Shown here piece by piece: positions 1 through 9,844 of a stretch of DNA of 64,000 bases; the first letter of the stretch is position 1, and each line of letters begins with the position of its first letter. The DNA is taken from positions 59,782 through 123,781 of the forward strand of contig JAODMF010000001.1 in NCBI GenBank assembly GCA_025464095.1, read 5' to 3'. A program made the translations under genes and the position numbers. The DNA is from Glaciihabitans sp. (lineage in GTDB: Bacteria > Actinomycetota > Actinomycetes > Actinomycetales > Microbacteriaceae). The notes beneath the pieces were generated by a model, which worked only from the letters and a program-made list of their open reading frames with translations, was not told the DNA's origin and did not search any database.

Positions 1-1
1 G

Positions 2-1027
2 GCTGTCACGGTCGTCGCCTCGATCGTCGCGGTCGCGATCGCGACCCTCGTCTCGATGATCATCGGCGAGCTCGTTCCGAAGAACATCGCGCTGGCGCTT
101 CCGCGGGCGACGGCCAAGATCGTCATCCCGTTCCAGGTCGGATTCACGATCGTGTTTCGTCCGGCGGTCGCCCTCCTGAACAACACCGCGAACGCGATCC
201 TCACCTGGGTCGGGATCGAGCCGAAGGAAGAGCTCTCCTCGGCGCGCACCGCCGAGGAGCTCACGTCCCTGCTGCGCAGGTCGGCGCGCGAGGGCAGTCT
301 CGACCGGGATACCGCGACACTGCTCGCACGCACGCTGGCGTTCTCTGATCACACCGCGCAGGACGTCATGACGCCGCGGCCGAGGCTCGCCGCCGTTGAC
401 CGCAGCGATACCGCCCTTGCCGTGATCGAGCTTGCGCGCCGCACCGGGTTCTCACGCTTTCCCGTGATCGACGACTCGCTCGACGACGTCGTGGGCCTCG
501 TGCACGTCAAGCAGGCCGTCGCTGTGCCGCGCGAGAAACGGGGCGATGTTCCGGTCGCTGCGCTGCAGACCGAGGCCCTGCGGGTGCCCGAGACGATGAA
601 ACTCGACTCCTTGCTCGCCGAACTGCGCGGGCGCGGCTACCAGATGGCTGTCGTGGTCGACGAGTACGGCGGCACGGCTGGCGTTGCGACGCTGGAAGAC
701 CTGGTCGAGGAGCTCGTGGGCGAAGTTTCCGACGAACACGATCGAACCAAGGCCGACGTGGTGCGCAGCAGGGACTGGTTCACGTTCCCCGGCATCCTGC
801 GCCCGGATGAGCTGTTGGAGCGGACGGATGTCGCGGTGCCCGAGGAGGGGCCGTACGAGACCGTCGCGGGCTGGCTGATGAGCGAGCTCGGCCGACTCCC
901 CGTCGTCGGCGACACGATCGAGATCGAGGGCGGCACATTTCGCATCGAGCGACTGGATGGTCGCCGCATCGACCGCGTGCGCTACACGCCGACCCCGGCG
1001 CCGGAGATCGCGGGTGAGGCCTCGTGA
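2..1027 (+). CDS. CNNM/CorC-type hemolysin family transporter, 5'-truncated by the window edge
   Basis: Frame open from base 2; IIGELVPKNIAL motif, CBS-pair region and CorC-like C-terminus. Confidence 0.88.
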   Translation, partial: AVTVVASIVAVAIATLVSMIIGELVPKNIALALPRATAKIVIPFQVGFTIVFRPAVALLNNTANAILTWVGIEPKEELSSARTAEELTSLLRRSAREGSLDRDTATLLARTLAFSDHTAQDVMTPRPRLAAVDRSDTALAVIELARRTGFSRFPVIDDSLDDVVGLVHVKQAVAVPREKRGDVPVAALQTEALRVPETMKLDSLLAELRGRGYQMAVVVDEYGGTAGVATLEDLVEELVGEVSDEHDRTKADVVRSRDWFTFPGILRPDELLERTDVAVPEEGPYETVAGWLMSELGRLPVVGDTIEIEGGTFRIERLDGRRIDRVRYTPTPAPEIAGEAS

Positions 1028-2058
1028 GTGACTGGTGGGGGATCATCTGGCTGGCCATTCTTTTGCTCGTCAACGCGTTCTTTGTCGCCGCCGAGTTCTC
1101 GATCATCAGCGCCCGGCGCTCGCAGATCGAACCGCGCGCCGAGAAGGGCTCGCGCGCGGCGCGAACGGCACTCTGGGCGATGGAGCATGCCACCCTCATG
1201 CTTGCGACCAGCCAGCTCGGCATCACGGTCGCGTCGCTGCTGATCCTGAATGTCTCGGAACCGGCCATCCACCACCTGCTGGAAGGGCCGCTGCAGCTCA
1301 CCGGCTGGGCGGCCAGCGTGATCAGCACGGTCTCCTTCATCATTGCCCTGGTTGTCGTCTCATTCCTGCACGTGATCCTCGGTGAACTTGTTCCCAAGAA
1401 CGTCTCGTTCTCGCTGCCGGAGCGTGCGGTGCTGGTCCTCGCGCCGCCGCTGGTTGCGTTCGCGACCGTGTTCCGGCCGGTGATCGTCGCGTTGAACGCG
1501 ACGGCCAACGGCATCCTGCGGCTGTTTCGGATCGAGCCGAAGAGTGAAGCGACCAGCGCGTTCACCGTCGACGAGGTGGCGACGATCGTTGCCGCCTCCA
1601 CGCGCGAGGGCGTTCTCACCGATACGACCGGCACGCTGAGCGCCGCGTTCGAATTCAGCGAGAAGAAGGTTCAGGATGTCGCCCTCGGCATGGTGAAACT
1701 GGTCACTCTTCCCGAGGACGCGACTCCCGCCGACGTGGAGAGAGCCGTCGCGCGCAACGGGTTCTCGCGGTACGTGCTGGTGAACGAGGCGGGGGAGCCG
1801 ACCGGGTACCTCCACCTCAAAGACGTGATCGACCTCGAGGAGGACGAGTTCTGCGAGCCCGTTCCGCCGAAGCGCATCCGCCAGCTCATCTCCATCTACC
1901 GCACCACCGACCTCGAGGACGCGCTCGCGACGATGCGGCGCTCGCGAGTGCACGTCGCGCGCGTGTTCGACGAGTCGGGCGCGACGAAGGGCGTGCTGTT
2001 CCTCGAGGACATCATCGAGGAACTTGTCGGCGAGGTACAGGATGCCACCCGGCGGTAA
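1024..2058 (+). CDS. CNNM/CorC-type hemolysin family protein
   Basis: 4-bp overlap with the upstream paralog; ILGELVPKNVSFSLPE motif, CBS domains. Confidence 0.88.
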   Translation: MSDWWGIIWLAILLLVNAFFVAAEFSIISARRSQIEPRAEKGSRAARTALWAMEHATLMLATSQLGITVASLLILNVSEPAIHHLLEGPLQLTGWAASVISTVSFIIALVVVSFLHVILGELVPKNVSFSLPERAVLVLAPPLVAFATVFRPVIVALNATANGILRLFRIEPKSEATSAFTVDEVATIVAASTREGVLTDTTGTLSAAFEFSEKKVQDVALGMVKLVTLPEDATPADVERAVARNGFSRYVLVNEAGEPTGYLHLKDVIDLEEDEFCEPVPPKRIRQLISIYRTTDLEDALATMRRSRVHVARVFDESGATKGVLFLEDIIEELVGEVQDATRR

Positions 2059-2099
2059 TGCTGCGAGTTGAGCCTGCGACCGCTCGGTAGTCTGAACCC

Positions 2100-2399
2100 A
2101 TGACCGACGCACAGCAGCGCCCGCCCCGCACCACCCTGTTCTGGCGCACGGCCATCACGATCACCATCGGTGTCGACCTCGTCCTGATCGGCATCCTCTC
2201 GTTCGTTCCGGGCAACCACGGCATCGGCAGCTACAACCCGTGCGCCAACGGCGCGGTGGCGGGCGCCAAATGCGGCGAGGTGACGACGATCGGAACCGGC
2301 GCATGGATCCTCATCGTGCTGGGCCTGATCGTGGGCGGCTACTTCCTGTACCGGGCGATCCGCTCGTGGCGGGCCGAGACCGCGGCCGACCGGGCATAG
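2100..2399 (+). CDS. Small two-TM membrane protein
   Basis: ORF with two hydrophobic segments and a Cys pair between them. Confidence 0.6.
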   Translation: MTDAQQRPPRTTLFWRTAITITIGVDLVLIGILSFVPGNHGIGSYNPCANGAVAGAKCGEVTTIGTGAWILIVLGLIVGGYFLYRAIRSWRAETAADRA

Positions 2400-2401
2400 G
2401 G

Positions 2402-2704
2402 ATGTCGCCCGACACAACTGGCCAGCTCGGCCCGACCGACCCTGGCTACTGGGGTCGACTGGTGGGCTTCGCGGTCTTCGCGGACATCGCCCTCCTATTC
2501 ATCCTGAGCTTCATCCCAGCCACCGGGCAGGGAATCTACACGGCGGTAAGTTGCCCGACCACGGGCGCGGTCAAACCCGATCCGAGCACGTGCACAACGA
2601 GCATCTACATCGGCATCGGCTCGTGGGTGGTAATCGCGCTCGGCGTGATCGCCGTGGGGTACCTGCTGTTCCGGATGATCCGCGCGATCCGCTCGCGAGG
2701 CTGA
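2402..2704 (+). CDS. Small two-TM membrane protein, tandem paralog of the preceding gene
   Basis: Internal ATG at 2402 of ORF 2240..2704; same layout (ILSFIPATGQGIY...C...C...). Confidence 0.6.
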   Translation: MSPDTTGQLGPTDPGYWGRLVGFAVFADIALLFILSFIPATGQGIYTAVSCPTTGAVKPDPSTCTTSIYIGIGSWVVIALGVIAVGYLLFRMIRAIRSRG

Positions 2705-2728
2705 CCGGGCGAGCGGCGCACGTCCCGG

Positions 2729-3805
2729 TTAGCGCCGAGCGCGCAGGTACTGGCTGGGCCAGTAATCGACGTCAACACCGAGCTCGCGCGCGGCCCGCAG
2801 CGGAAAGTGCGGATCGCGCAGCACCTGCCGCGCGAGCAGTACGACGTCCGCTTGCCCGGATGCCACGATGTCCGCGGCCTGCTGCGCCTCGGTGATGAGT
2901 CCGACGGCGCTGGTCGGGACGCCGGCAACGCGCTTGACGTATTCGGCGATCGGCACCTGGTAGCCCGGTCCGATGGGAACAGTCACTCCGGCGATATTGC
3001 CGCCGGAGGAGATGTCGAAGAAATCCGCACCGGCGGCTCGCGCCCAGCCGGCCACGGTCGCTGTCTGCTTTTCGTCCCATCCGCCGGCGGCGTAGTCGGT
3101 GCCGGAGAATCGCACGATCAGCGGCACGGTCTCGCCGACGGCAGCCCGGATCGCGGCCACCGCCCGCAGCAGCAGTCGGGCCCGGTTCTCGAGGGAGCCG
3201 CCGTACTCGTCCTCGCGCTGGTTGCTCAGCGGTGAGAGGAACTGGTGCAGGAGGTACCCGTGTGCCGCGTGCACCTCGAGCACGTCGAACCCGGCTTCGA
3301 TTGCGCGAACGGCACCGGCCGTAAACGCCGCGACGATCGCGTCGATGCCATCCGAGTCCAGGGCGGTCGGTTCGTCGTATCCGGTGAACGCCACCGCGGA
3401 CGGCGCGACGGTGCGCCAGCCACCCTCCGATTCGGGCACCGTGCCCTGCTCATCGAAGCCCCACGCCGGGTAGGTGGATGCCTTGCGGCCGGCATGGCCG
3501 AGCTGGATGCCGGCCGCGGCACCCTGCGAGTGGATGAAGTCGACGACCGGTCGCCAGCGATCCCGCTGCTCGTCGTTCCAGATGCCGGTGTCGCGTGGGG
3601 TGATTCGGCCCTCCGGCGTGACGCCCGTTGCTTCGGCGATAACCAGGCCCGCGCCGCCGGACGCGAGCGCGCCCAGGTGAACGAGATGCCAGTTCGTCGG
3701 CACGCCATCCTCATCGAAGACCGAGTACTGGCACATCGGCGCGACCCAGAGGCGGTTGCGGAAGGTGGTGTCGCGAAGTGTGATGGGGTCGAAGAGGGCG
3801 GGCAT
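2729..3805 (-). CDS. NADH:flavin oxidoreductase / old yellow enzyme (YqjM-like)
   Basis: MPALFDPITLRDTTFRNRLWVAPMCQYS, EVHAAHGYLLHQFLSPLSNQREDEYGGSLENR. Confidence 0.92.
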   Translation of the reverse strand: MPALFDPITLRDTTFRNRLWVAPMCQYSVFDEDGVPTNWHLVHLGALASGGAGLVIAEATGVTPEGRITPRDTGIWNDEQRDRWRPVVDFIHSQGAAAGIQLGHAGRKASTYPAWGFDEQGTVPESEGGWRTVAPSAVAFTGYDEPTALDSDGIDAIVAAFTAGAVRAIEAGFDVLEVHAAHGYLLHQFLSPLSNQREDEYGGSLENRARLLLRAVAAIRAAVGETVPLIVRFSGTDYAAGGWDEKQTATVAGWARAAGADFFDISSGGNIAGVTVPIGPGYQVPIAEYVKRVAGVPTSAVGLITEAQQAADIVASGQADVVLLARQVLRDPHFPLRAARELGVDVDYWPSQYLRARR

Positions 3806-3908
3806 GGGGATCCAATCGAGAGTGACGTCACCCCGGCTAACACAACGCGGCGTCCGGCGATTCCCGCGGCCCGAGTTCTAGCTACACCGCAGTCGGGCGC
3901 GGACGTGA

Positions 3909-4526
3909 TCAGCCGGCGAGGTCAGTGAGGAATGCCCGCAGCCCGTCGACGCCGGTGAAGTGGTGCGCCGTGACGCCAAGCGCGGCAGCGGCATCCGTGT
4001 TCACGCTCTTGTTGTCGACGAAGACCAGCTCGGCCGGCGCTACGCCCAGCTCGGCCGCAACCTCGAGGTAGATGGCCGGGTCGGGCTTCAGGGCATCCAT
4101 TTCGGCGCTCACGAAGATGCGCTCAAAGAAGGCGCCGATGGGGGAGTACCGGAATGGGCTGCCGAAGTCGAAGCCGGCGTTGGAGAGCAGGGCCAGTCGG
4201 GTGCCGCCAGCGTGCAGCTCGGCGAGCAGGTCCACGGTGCCGGGCTCGATCGTGAACCAGCTTCTGAAGTCCGCTGCCCACAGTCGCTGAACGTCCGATG
4301 CCGACCAGTCGGCCCCCGTCTCTGCGGCGATGCGGGCCCAGTAGCCGATGACATCCACGGTGCCCCGGTCGAGGTCATCGCGATGCGCCCAGTACGGCGG
4401 CCAGAATTTCTCCTCATCGATACCGGCGATCGCGACGAGTTCTGCCCGCTCGCGCTCCGACGGTGAGACCGAGATGACCTCGCCATAATCGAAGACGACG
4501 ACACGATCAAGGATGCGCAGGGCCAT
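3909..4526 (-). CDS. HAD family hydrolase
   Basis: VVVFDYGEVISV, LALLSNAG, KPDPAIYLEVAAELG, VFVDNKSVNTDAAAALG motifs; start chosen at MALRILDRV. Confidence 0.85.
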   Translation of the reverse strand: MALRILDRVVVFDYGEVISVSPSERERAELVAIAGIDEEKFWPPYWAHRDDLDRGTVDVIGYWARIAAETGADWSASDVQRLWAADFRSWFTIEPGTVDLLAELHAGGTRLALLSNAGFDFGSPFRYSPIGAFFERIFVSAEMDALKPDPAIYLEVAAELGVAPAELVFVDNKSVNTDAAAALGVTAHHFTGVDGLRAFLTDLAG

Positions 4527-4550
4527 GCCGACCAAACTATCGTGAGCAGA

Positions 4551-5405
4551 ATGAGCAACTTCACCGCGTTGGGGTACACCGACTGGACCGAGGCCCGCAG
4601 CGCCGACCACATCGCCGTGCCGACCGAAGCGGACGACAAGTACACCCGTGGCGTACTGGGCGTCGTCACCGGCAGCGACCAGTATCCGGGTGCCGCGGTA
4701 ATCGGCGTCGAGGCCGCCCTGCACACCGGGCTCGGGATGGTGCGGTACCTGGGTCCCGAGCGGGCGAGCACTCTCGTGTTGCAGCGGCGGCCCGAGACGG
4801 TGACCGGGGATGGTCGGGTGCAGGCGTGGCTGCTGGGCTCCGGTATGGACCACGCCAACCGCGAGGACGACGCGGCGCGTCTGCTCGGCGAGGCGATCGG
4901 CCAGGGCCTCCCCACCATCCTGGATGGCGGAGTCTTCGACCTGCACGATTCCGTTACCGGCCCGACGATCATCACGCCGCACTTTCGGGAGCTCGCACGC
5001 GTGACCGGGGCTTCAGCGGACGAGATCGCCGCCGACCCCGGCCGTGCCGCGATCGATGCCGCGGAGAAGCTCGGAGTGACGGTGCTGCTCAAGGGCCACA
5101 CCACCTGGGTCGCATCGCCGGGCGGCACCCGGCTGGCGACCGCGATCGCACCGAGCTGGCTGGCGACAGCGGGAGCGGGGGATGCCCTGGGCGGCATCCT
5201 CGGAGCCCTGTTGGCAACTCACTCGGCCGCGATCGCCGCCGACGCCGAGCTGCTCGCGGAACTGGGCGCAACCGCTGCGGTACTGCACGCGCTGGCCGCG
5301 GAGAGGGCGTCAGCGGGTGGGCCGCTGACCGTGCTCGGCCTGGTCGCCGCCCTGCCCGCGACAATCGCGAAAGCGCTCAGCCAGCGCTCGGTCACCGGTC
5401 GCTGA
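4551..5405 (+). CDS. nnrD: ADP-dependent NAD(P)H-hydrate dehydratase
   Basis: YTRGVLGVVTGSDQYPGAAVIGVEAAL and GDALGGILGALLA motifs of the YjeF C-terminal family. Confidence 0.85.
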   Translation: MSNFTALGYTDWTEARSADHIAVPTEADDKYTRGVLGVVTGSDQYPGAAVIGVEAALHTGLGMVRYLGPERASTLVLQRRPETVTGDGRVQAWLLGSGMDHANREDDAARLLGEAIGQGLPTILDGGVFDLHDSVTGPTIITPHFRELARVTGASADEIAADPGRAAIDAAEKLGVTVLLKGHTTWVASPGGTRLATAIAPSWLATAGAGDALGGILGALLATHSAAIAADAELLAELGATAAVLHALAAERASAGGPLTVLGLVAALPATIAKALSQRSVTGR

Positions 5406-6126
5406 ATCGCGCCAGGAACTCGCGTGTGCGCTCCTCGCGGGGCGAGCCGAACATCTCGGACGGCGGGCCCGACTCGGCGATCACACCCCCATCGAGAAAC
5501 ACGACGCGGTGGGCGACATCCCGTGCGAAGGCCATCTCGTGCGTCGCCATGACAATGGTGGTGCCGTCCGCGGCGAGTTCACGAACCAGCGCGAGCACCT
5601 CGCCGACCAGCTCGGGGTCGAGCGCGCTGGTGATCTCGTCGAGCAGCAGCAGCTCGGGATTGGTCGCAATTGCGCGCACGATGGCCGCGCGCTGCTGCTG
5701 GCCGCCGCTCAGCCGATCCGGGAACGACCGCGCGTGCGGCGCGAGTCCCACCCGGTCGAGAAGCTCCAGTGCTGACTTTTCTGCCGTCGCGCGATCGACG
5801 CCGTGCACCCGGCGCGAGGCGAGCGTCACGTTGTCGAGGACGGTCAGGTGGGGAAACAGGTTGTAGTGCTGGAAGACCACTCCGATTCGCGAGCGCACCG
5901 CATCCACTTTGACCCGCGGGTCGCTGATGTCCTGGTCGTTCAGCCAGATCTGTCCGTCGTCGATGGGTTCGAGCAGGTTGATCGCCCGCAGCAGGGTCGA
6001 CTTGCCCGAACCGCTCGCGCCGATCAGCGCGACGACCTCGTGCGCGTGGACCTCCAGGGAGATCCCGCGCAGCACCTCGGAGGTGCCGAACGACTTGTAG
6101 ACGGCATCCAGCCTGAGCAGGCTCAT
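5392..6126 (-). CDS. Amino-acid ABC transporter ATP-binding protein
   Basis: Walker A GASGSGKST, LSGGQQQRAAIVRA, LLLDEITSALDPE. Confidence 0.95.
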   Translation of the reverse strand: MSLLRLDAVYKSFGTSEVLRGISLEVHAHEVVALIGASGSGKSTLLRAINLLEPIDDGQIWLNDQDISDPRVKVDAVRSRIGVVFQHYNLFPHLTVLDNVTLASRRVHGVDRATAEKSALELLDRVGLAPHARSFPDRLSGGQQQRAAIVRAIATNPELLLLDEITSALDPELVGEVLALVRELAADGTTIVMATHEMAFARDVAHRVVFLDGGVIAESGPPSEMFGSPREERTREFLARFSDR

Positions 6127-6992
6127 ACGATGGAGCCGATCTGCTCGCGGCCGCGCAGCCGTGCGGAATACCAGTCGGTGAGCCGGATCATCGGCAGCGC
6201 GAGCAGAACGAACAGCAGGCCGGACAGCACGTACGGCGTGAAGTTGAAGTCGCTCGCCGTTTCAATCTGGGCCGCGCGCACGGCGTCGACCACGCCGAGG
6301 ACCGAGACCAGTCCGACGTCTTTCTGCATCGAAACGAAATCGTTCATGAGCGCGGGCGTCACCTTGCGGACGGCCTGCGGCAGGATGACGATCCGCAGCG
6401 TCTGCGCATGTGTCAGCCCCAGCGAGCGTGCCGCCAGCCGATGGGAGGGATGCACCGCCTCGATGCCGGCGCGCAGCACCTCGGAGACGTACGCCGAGTA
6501 GGTGAGGACGAGAGCGACAGTACCGAGCACCTCCGGGGGAATCCGGTTCTCGGTCAGGCGTAGGCCGGGGATCCCGAAGCCGATCAGGTACAGCACGATG
6601 ATCAGCGGCAATCCGCGGAAAAGGTCGGTGTACGCGGTCGCGATCACCCGCAGCGGAAAGAAGATCGCCCCGCGGAGGGTGCGCACTATCGCGAGCAGGC
6701 TCGCGAAGATCGCAACGCCGATCACCGCGAAGAACAGGATCTGAAGATTGAGCACGAAGCCGGCGAAGACCCGCGGCCATGCCGAGACCAGGTGCGCCGG
6801 GTCGAAAAAGGTTTGCTGCACCGCGGCCCAGCCCGGTGTGTTGACGAGCGTCAGCCACACGACGACGGCAAACACGAGCGTGCTGGCCAGACTGAGAATG
6901 ACCGACCGGATGCCCTGCCTGCGACGAAAGACCCGGCGACCCAGCTCGATCGAGCTCGGCGGCCGGGTCTCGTCGAAGGGTCGGAATCTCAC
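6123..6992 (-). CDS. Amino-acid ABC transporter permease
   Basis: FRGLPLIIVLYLIGFG; YVSEVLRAGIEAV; overlaps the ATPase gene start. Confidence 0.93.
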   Translation of the reverse strand: MRFRPFDETRPPSSIELGRRVFRRRQGIRSVILSLASTLVFAVVVWLTLVNTPGWAAVQQTFFDPAHLVSAWPRVFAGFVLNLQILFFAVIGVAIFASLLAIVRTLRGAIFFPLRVIATAYTDLFRGLPLIIVLYLIGFGIPGLRLTENRIPPEVLGTVALVLTYSAYVSEVLRAGIEAVHPSHRLAARSLGLTHAQTLRIVILPQAVRKVTPALMNDFVSMQKDVGLVSVLGVVDAVRAAQIETASDFNFTPYVLSGLLFVLLALPMIRLTDWYSARLRGREQIGSIV

Positions 6993-7035
6993 TCGCTCAA
7001 ACTATCCGACGGCGCAGCCGCTGCGGCGGTCGGCA

Positions 7036-7887
7036 CTACTGCAGAACCGGAACGCTGGTGTAGTCCGCCAGCCAGGTCTGCTGCAGCTTCTTCAGGGTGC
7101 CGTCCGCGGTCAGGTCATCCACGGCCGTCGTCACCGCTGCGGTGAGCGAGCTGCCCTTTTCGAGCAGGATGCCGAACTGGTCGCTCGTGCCGACCGGCGT
7201 CTGCAGGCGGCCGAGCGTGATCCCCTTCTCGACGAAGTACGCGGCGGTGGGCACATCCAGGACGATCGCATCCACCTGCCCGTTCTTCAGGGCGAGTTTG
7301 GCGTCGTCATTGGAGTTGAAGGCCTGCGCGCCCGCCGTCGGCTTGATGGTCGATTCGATCGCGGCGAAGCTCGTCGTACCCGACGCGGCTCCGATCAGCA
7401 GCCCCTTCAGGTCGGCGATGGATGTTGCGTGCTCGGCCTTTGAGCCTTTGAGCGTGACGACGGCCTGGGCGGTCTCGTAGTAGGGCGAGCTAAAGTCCAC
7501 GGCTTTCTTGCGGTCGGCGGTGATGGAGAACTGCTGCAGGTTCACGTCGAAGTTCTTCGCTCCCGGCGCGATGGCCTCATCGAAACCGGTGCGAACCCAG
7601 ACGACGTCAGACTGTGCGAAACCGAGCTTGCCGGCCACTGCGTATGCGACGGCAGCCTCGAAGCCCTTGCCACTCTCCGGCTTGTCGCCGACGACCCACG
7701 GCTCGTAGGCGGGCTGGCCGGTCGCGACCGTGAACTTGCCCGGCGTCACATACTTCAGTGCCGCCGCGGTCGCGGTGGGTTCGCCGGAGGAAAGGTTTGC
7801 GCTGGGCGCGCAGGCTGCAAGGCTGAGGGCGATCGCGAGGGCACCGAGAACGGCGCCGGCGCGGATACTGCGGCGAAGGCTGGACAC
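7036..7887 (-). CDS. Amino-acid ABC transporter substrate-binding lipoprotein
   Basis: Lipobox LAACAPS; SBP family 3 fold motifs (GKFTVATGQPAYEPW, KAVDFSSPYYETAQ). Confidence 0.92.
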   Translation of the reverse strand: MSSLRRSIRAGAVLGALAIALSLAACAPSANLSSGEPTATAAALKYVTPGKFTVATGQPAYEPWVVGDKPESGKGFEAAVAYAVAGKLGFAQSDVVWVRTGFDEAIAPGAKNFDVNLQQFSITADRKKAVDFSSPYYETAQAVVTLKGSKAEHATSIADLKGLLIGAASGTTSFAAIESTIKPTAGAQAFNSNDDAKLALKNGQVDAIVLDVPTAAYFVEKGITLGRLQTPVGTSDQFGILLEKGSSLTAAVTTAVDDLTADGTLKKLQQTWLADYTSVPVLQ

Positions 7888-8018
7888 GGGTGTCTCCTAT
7901 GTGCTGAAGCGTGCGGATCAGGATGCTGGATGCAATATGGGGCGCGTAGCTGTGCAGCCCATCCTCGTGCACGGGTGTTGCGGCAGGGTAACAGCTACGA
8001 ATTGTTACCCTTGGTTCA

Positions 8019-9400
8019 TGACGACCGCCGCGCAGCCGATCGCCCGGCTGCGCTCCGTCGGAGAACGGCTGGCATCCTCCTACGCCCTGCTCTGGGCAGT
8101 TTTCGTGCTCGTGCACCTGTGGCTCGGCTACCTGAATCTCTCCGGGCCGGGCCAGCCGTTTGGTGACGTTACTGTCGTCTACCGGTACTGGGCAGAGCAG
8201 GCCGTGTACGCGCACTACGTCGTAGGAGTGAACGGCCCGTTTGTATACCCGGTGCTGGCACTGCTGCCCATGCTGGGTGCATCCGTCTTCGGGTTTAACC
8301 ATTACGGCAGCAGCTGGCTCAGTGGCGTCATGCTGCTCGACCTCGTCGCATTCGCCTTCCTGGTCGGCTGGGGTCGAAACCGCCGCTCACTCACCCTCGG
8401 CTGGTGGTGGGTTGGCTTTTTGATCCTGCTCGGCCCCATCGCAATCGGTCGGATCGACTCGGTGACCACTCCGATTGCACTCGTCGGCGTGCTGTTTATC
8501 GCCTCCCGCCCGCGCCTGGCGGCCGTGCTGCTGACGATCGGCGCGTGGGTGAAGATCTGGCCGGCTGCCGTGGTCGCCGCGCTGGTCATCGCGAGCAAGG
8601 CGCGAGCGCGCATCCTCTGGACGGCCGTCGTGACCAGCGTGACCGTCGTTGCGATCGCGCTTGTGTTCGGCGCGGGAAGCAATGTGTTCAGCTTCATCAC
8701 CCAGCAGACCGGCCGCGGGTTGCAGATCGAGGCTCCGATCAGCACGTTCTGGATGTGGCAGGCCTTCGCCCACCAGGGCGGTGCCGCCGTGTACTACGAC
8801 ACCAACATCCTGACCTTCCAGATTGCGGGGCGAGGGGTGGATGTCGCGGGCGCGCTGATGACACCGCTGATGGTTATTGCTGTGGCCGCAATCGCGGCGC
8901 TCGGCATTCTGGCGATGCGCCGCGGGGCGGCCGTGACCGAGCTGCTGCCGGTGCTCGTGCTCGCACTCGTCAGTGCGCTGATCGTGTTCAACAAGGTCGG
9001 GTCGCCCCAGTTCATGACCTGGCTGGCCGTTCCCGTGCTGCTCGGCCTCGCGACGCACGCGACCGGCCACGGTCGCTCGTTCCGATTGCCGGCGGCGATG
9101 GCCCTTGTGCTTGCCGCCCTCACGCAGGTGTTCTATCCCACCCTGTACGACTTCCTGTTGCGGCTGAACCCGGTGATGCTGATCGTGCTCACCCTGAGGA
9201 ATGCGCTCATGGTGGGTCTGCTCGGCTGGGCGGTGTCCGCCCTGGTGCAACTCAGTCGACGCTGGGTAGACCACGAACTCAACGCGGAGAATGAGGGATG
9301 GCTGCCCGTGATCTGGCCGCTCGGGCCGCTCGCGGGAGGCACGCCGACGCCCACGATCCCGCATCCGGTCGCCTCGGCGCCCGCCATTTCGAAGGAGTAA
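8019..9400 (+). CDS. Polytopic membrane protein, glycosyltransferase 87-like
   Basis: Start moved to ATG 8019 (MTTAAQPIARLRS); LGYLNLSGPGQPFGDVTVVYRYWAEQ, multiple TMs. Confidence 0.75.
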
Positions 9401-9402
9401 TC

Positions 9403-9753
9403 ATGCTGGTCGCATTCTCTGTCGCCCCGAGCGGCGGCGATTCTGACGGGTCGGTCCACGAGGCTGTTGCCGCGGCGGTGCGAATCGTCCGGGAGTCGGG
9501 CCTTCCCAACCACACCGATTCGATGTTCACCACGCTGGAGGGTGAGTGGACCGAAGTGTTCGATGTCATCCGCCGAGCAACGGAGGAGGTCGGCAAGTAC
9601 GGCTCGCGGGTCTCACTCGTCCTGAAGGCGGATATCCGGCCCGGGTACACCGGCCAACTGACGGCGAAAGTCGATCGTGTCGAGGCCGCGCTCGCGGGCG
9701 CCAGCCCTGTGCCCGGCGACGCCAGCGACCGTGGAAGCGCACCCACGGACTGA
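9403..9753 (+). CDS. MTH1187/YkoF-type thiamine-binding protein
   Basis: MLVAFSVAPSG...SDGSVHEAVAAAVRIVRESGLPNHTDSMFTTLEGEWTEVF. Confidence 0.85.
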   Translation: MLVAFSVAPSGGDSDGSVHEAVAAAVRIVRESGLPNHTDSMFTTLEGEWTEVFDVIRRATEEVGKYGSRVSLVLKADIRPGYTGQLTAKVDRVEAALAGASPVPGDASDRGSAPTD

Positions 9754-9844
9754 AATCGGGCCGTAGGCTTGTTGCGCGGAATATCTGACTGCGCCCCGCT
9801 GCTCGATGACGAGTGACCTCCTCCTCCGACCTCGTTAGGCACCG

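Noticed and set aside
5392-5405. 14-bp convergent overlap of nnrD and the ABC ATPase gene
   Set aside because: Short convergent overlaps are common in compact genomes; not notable.
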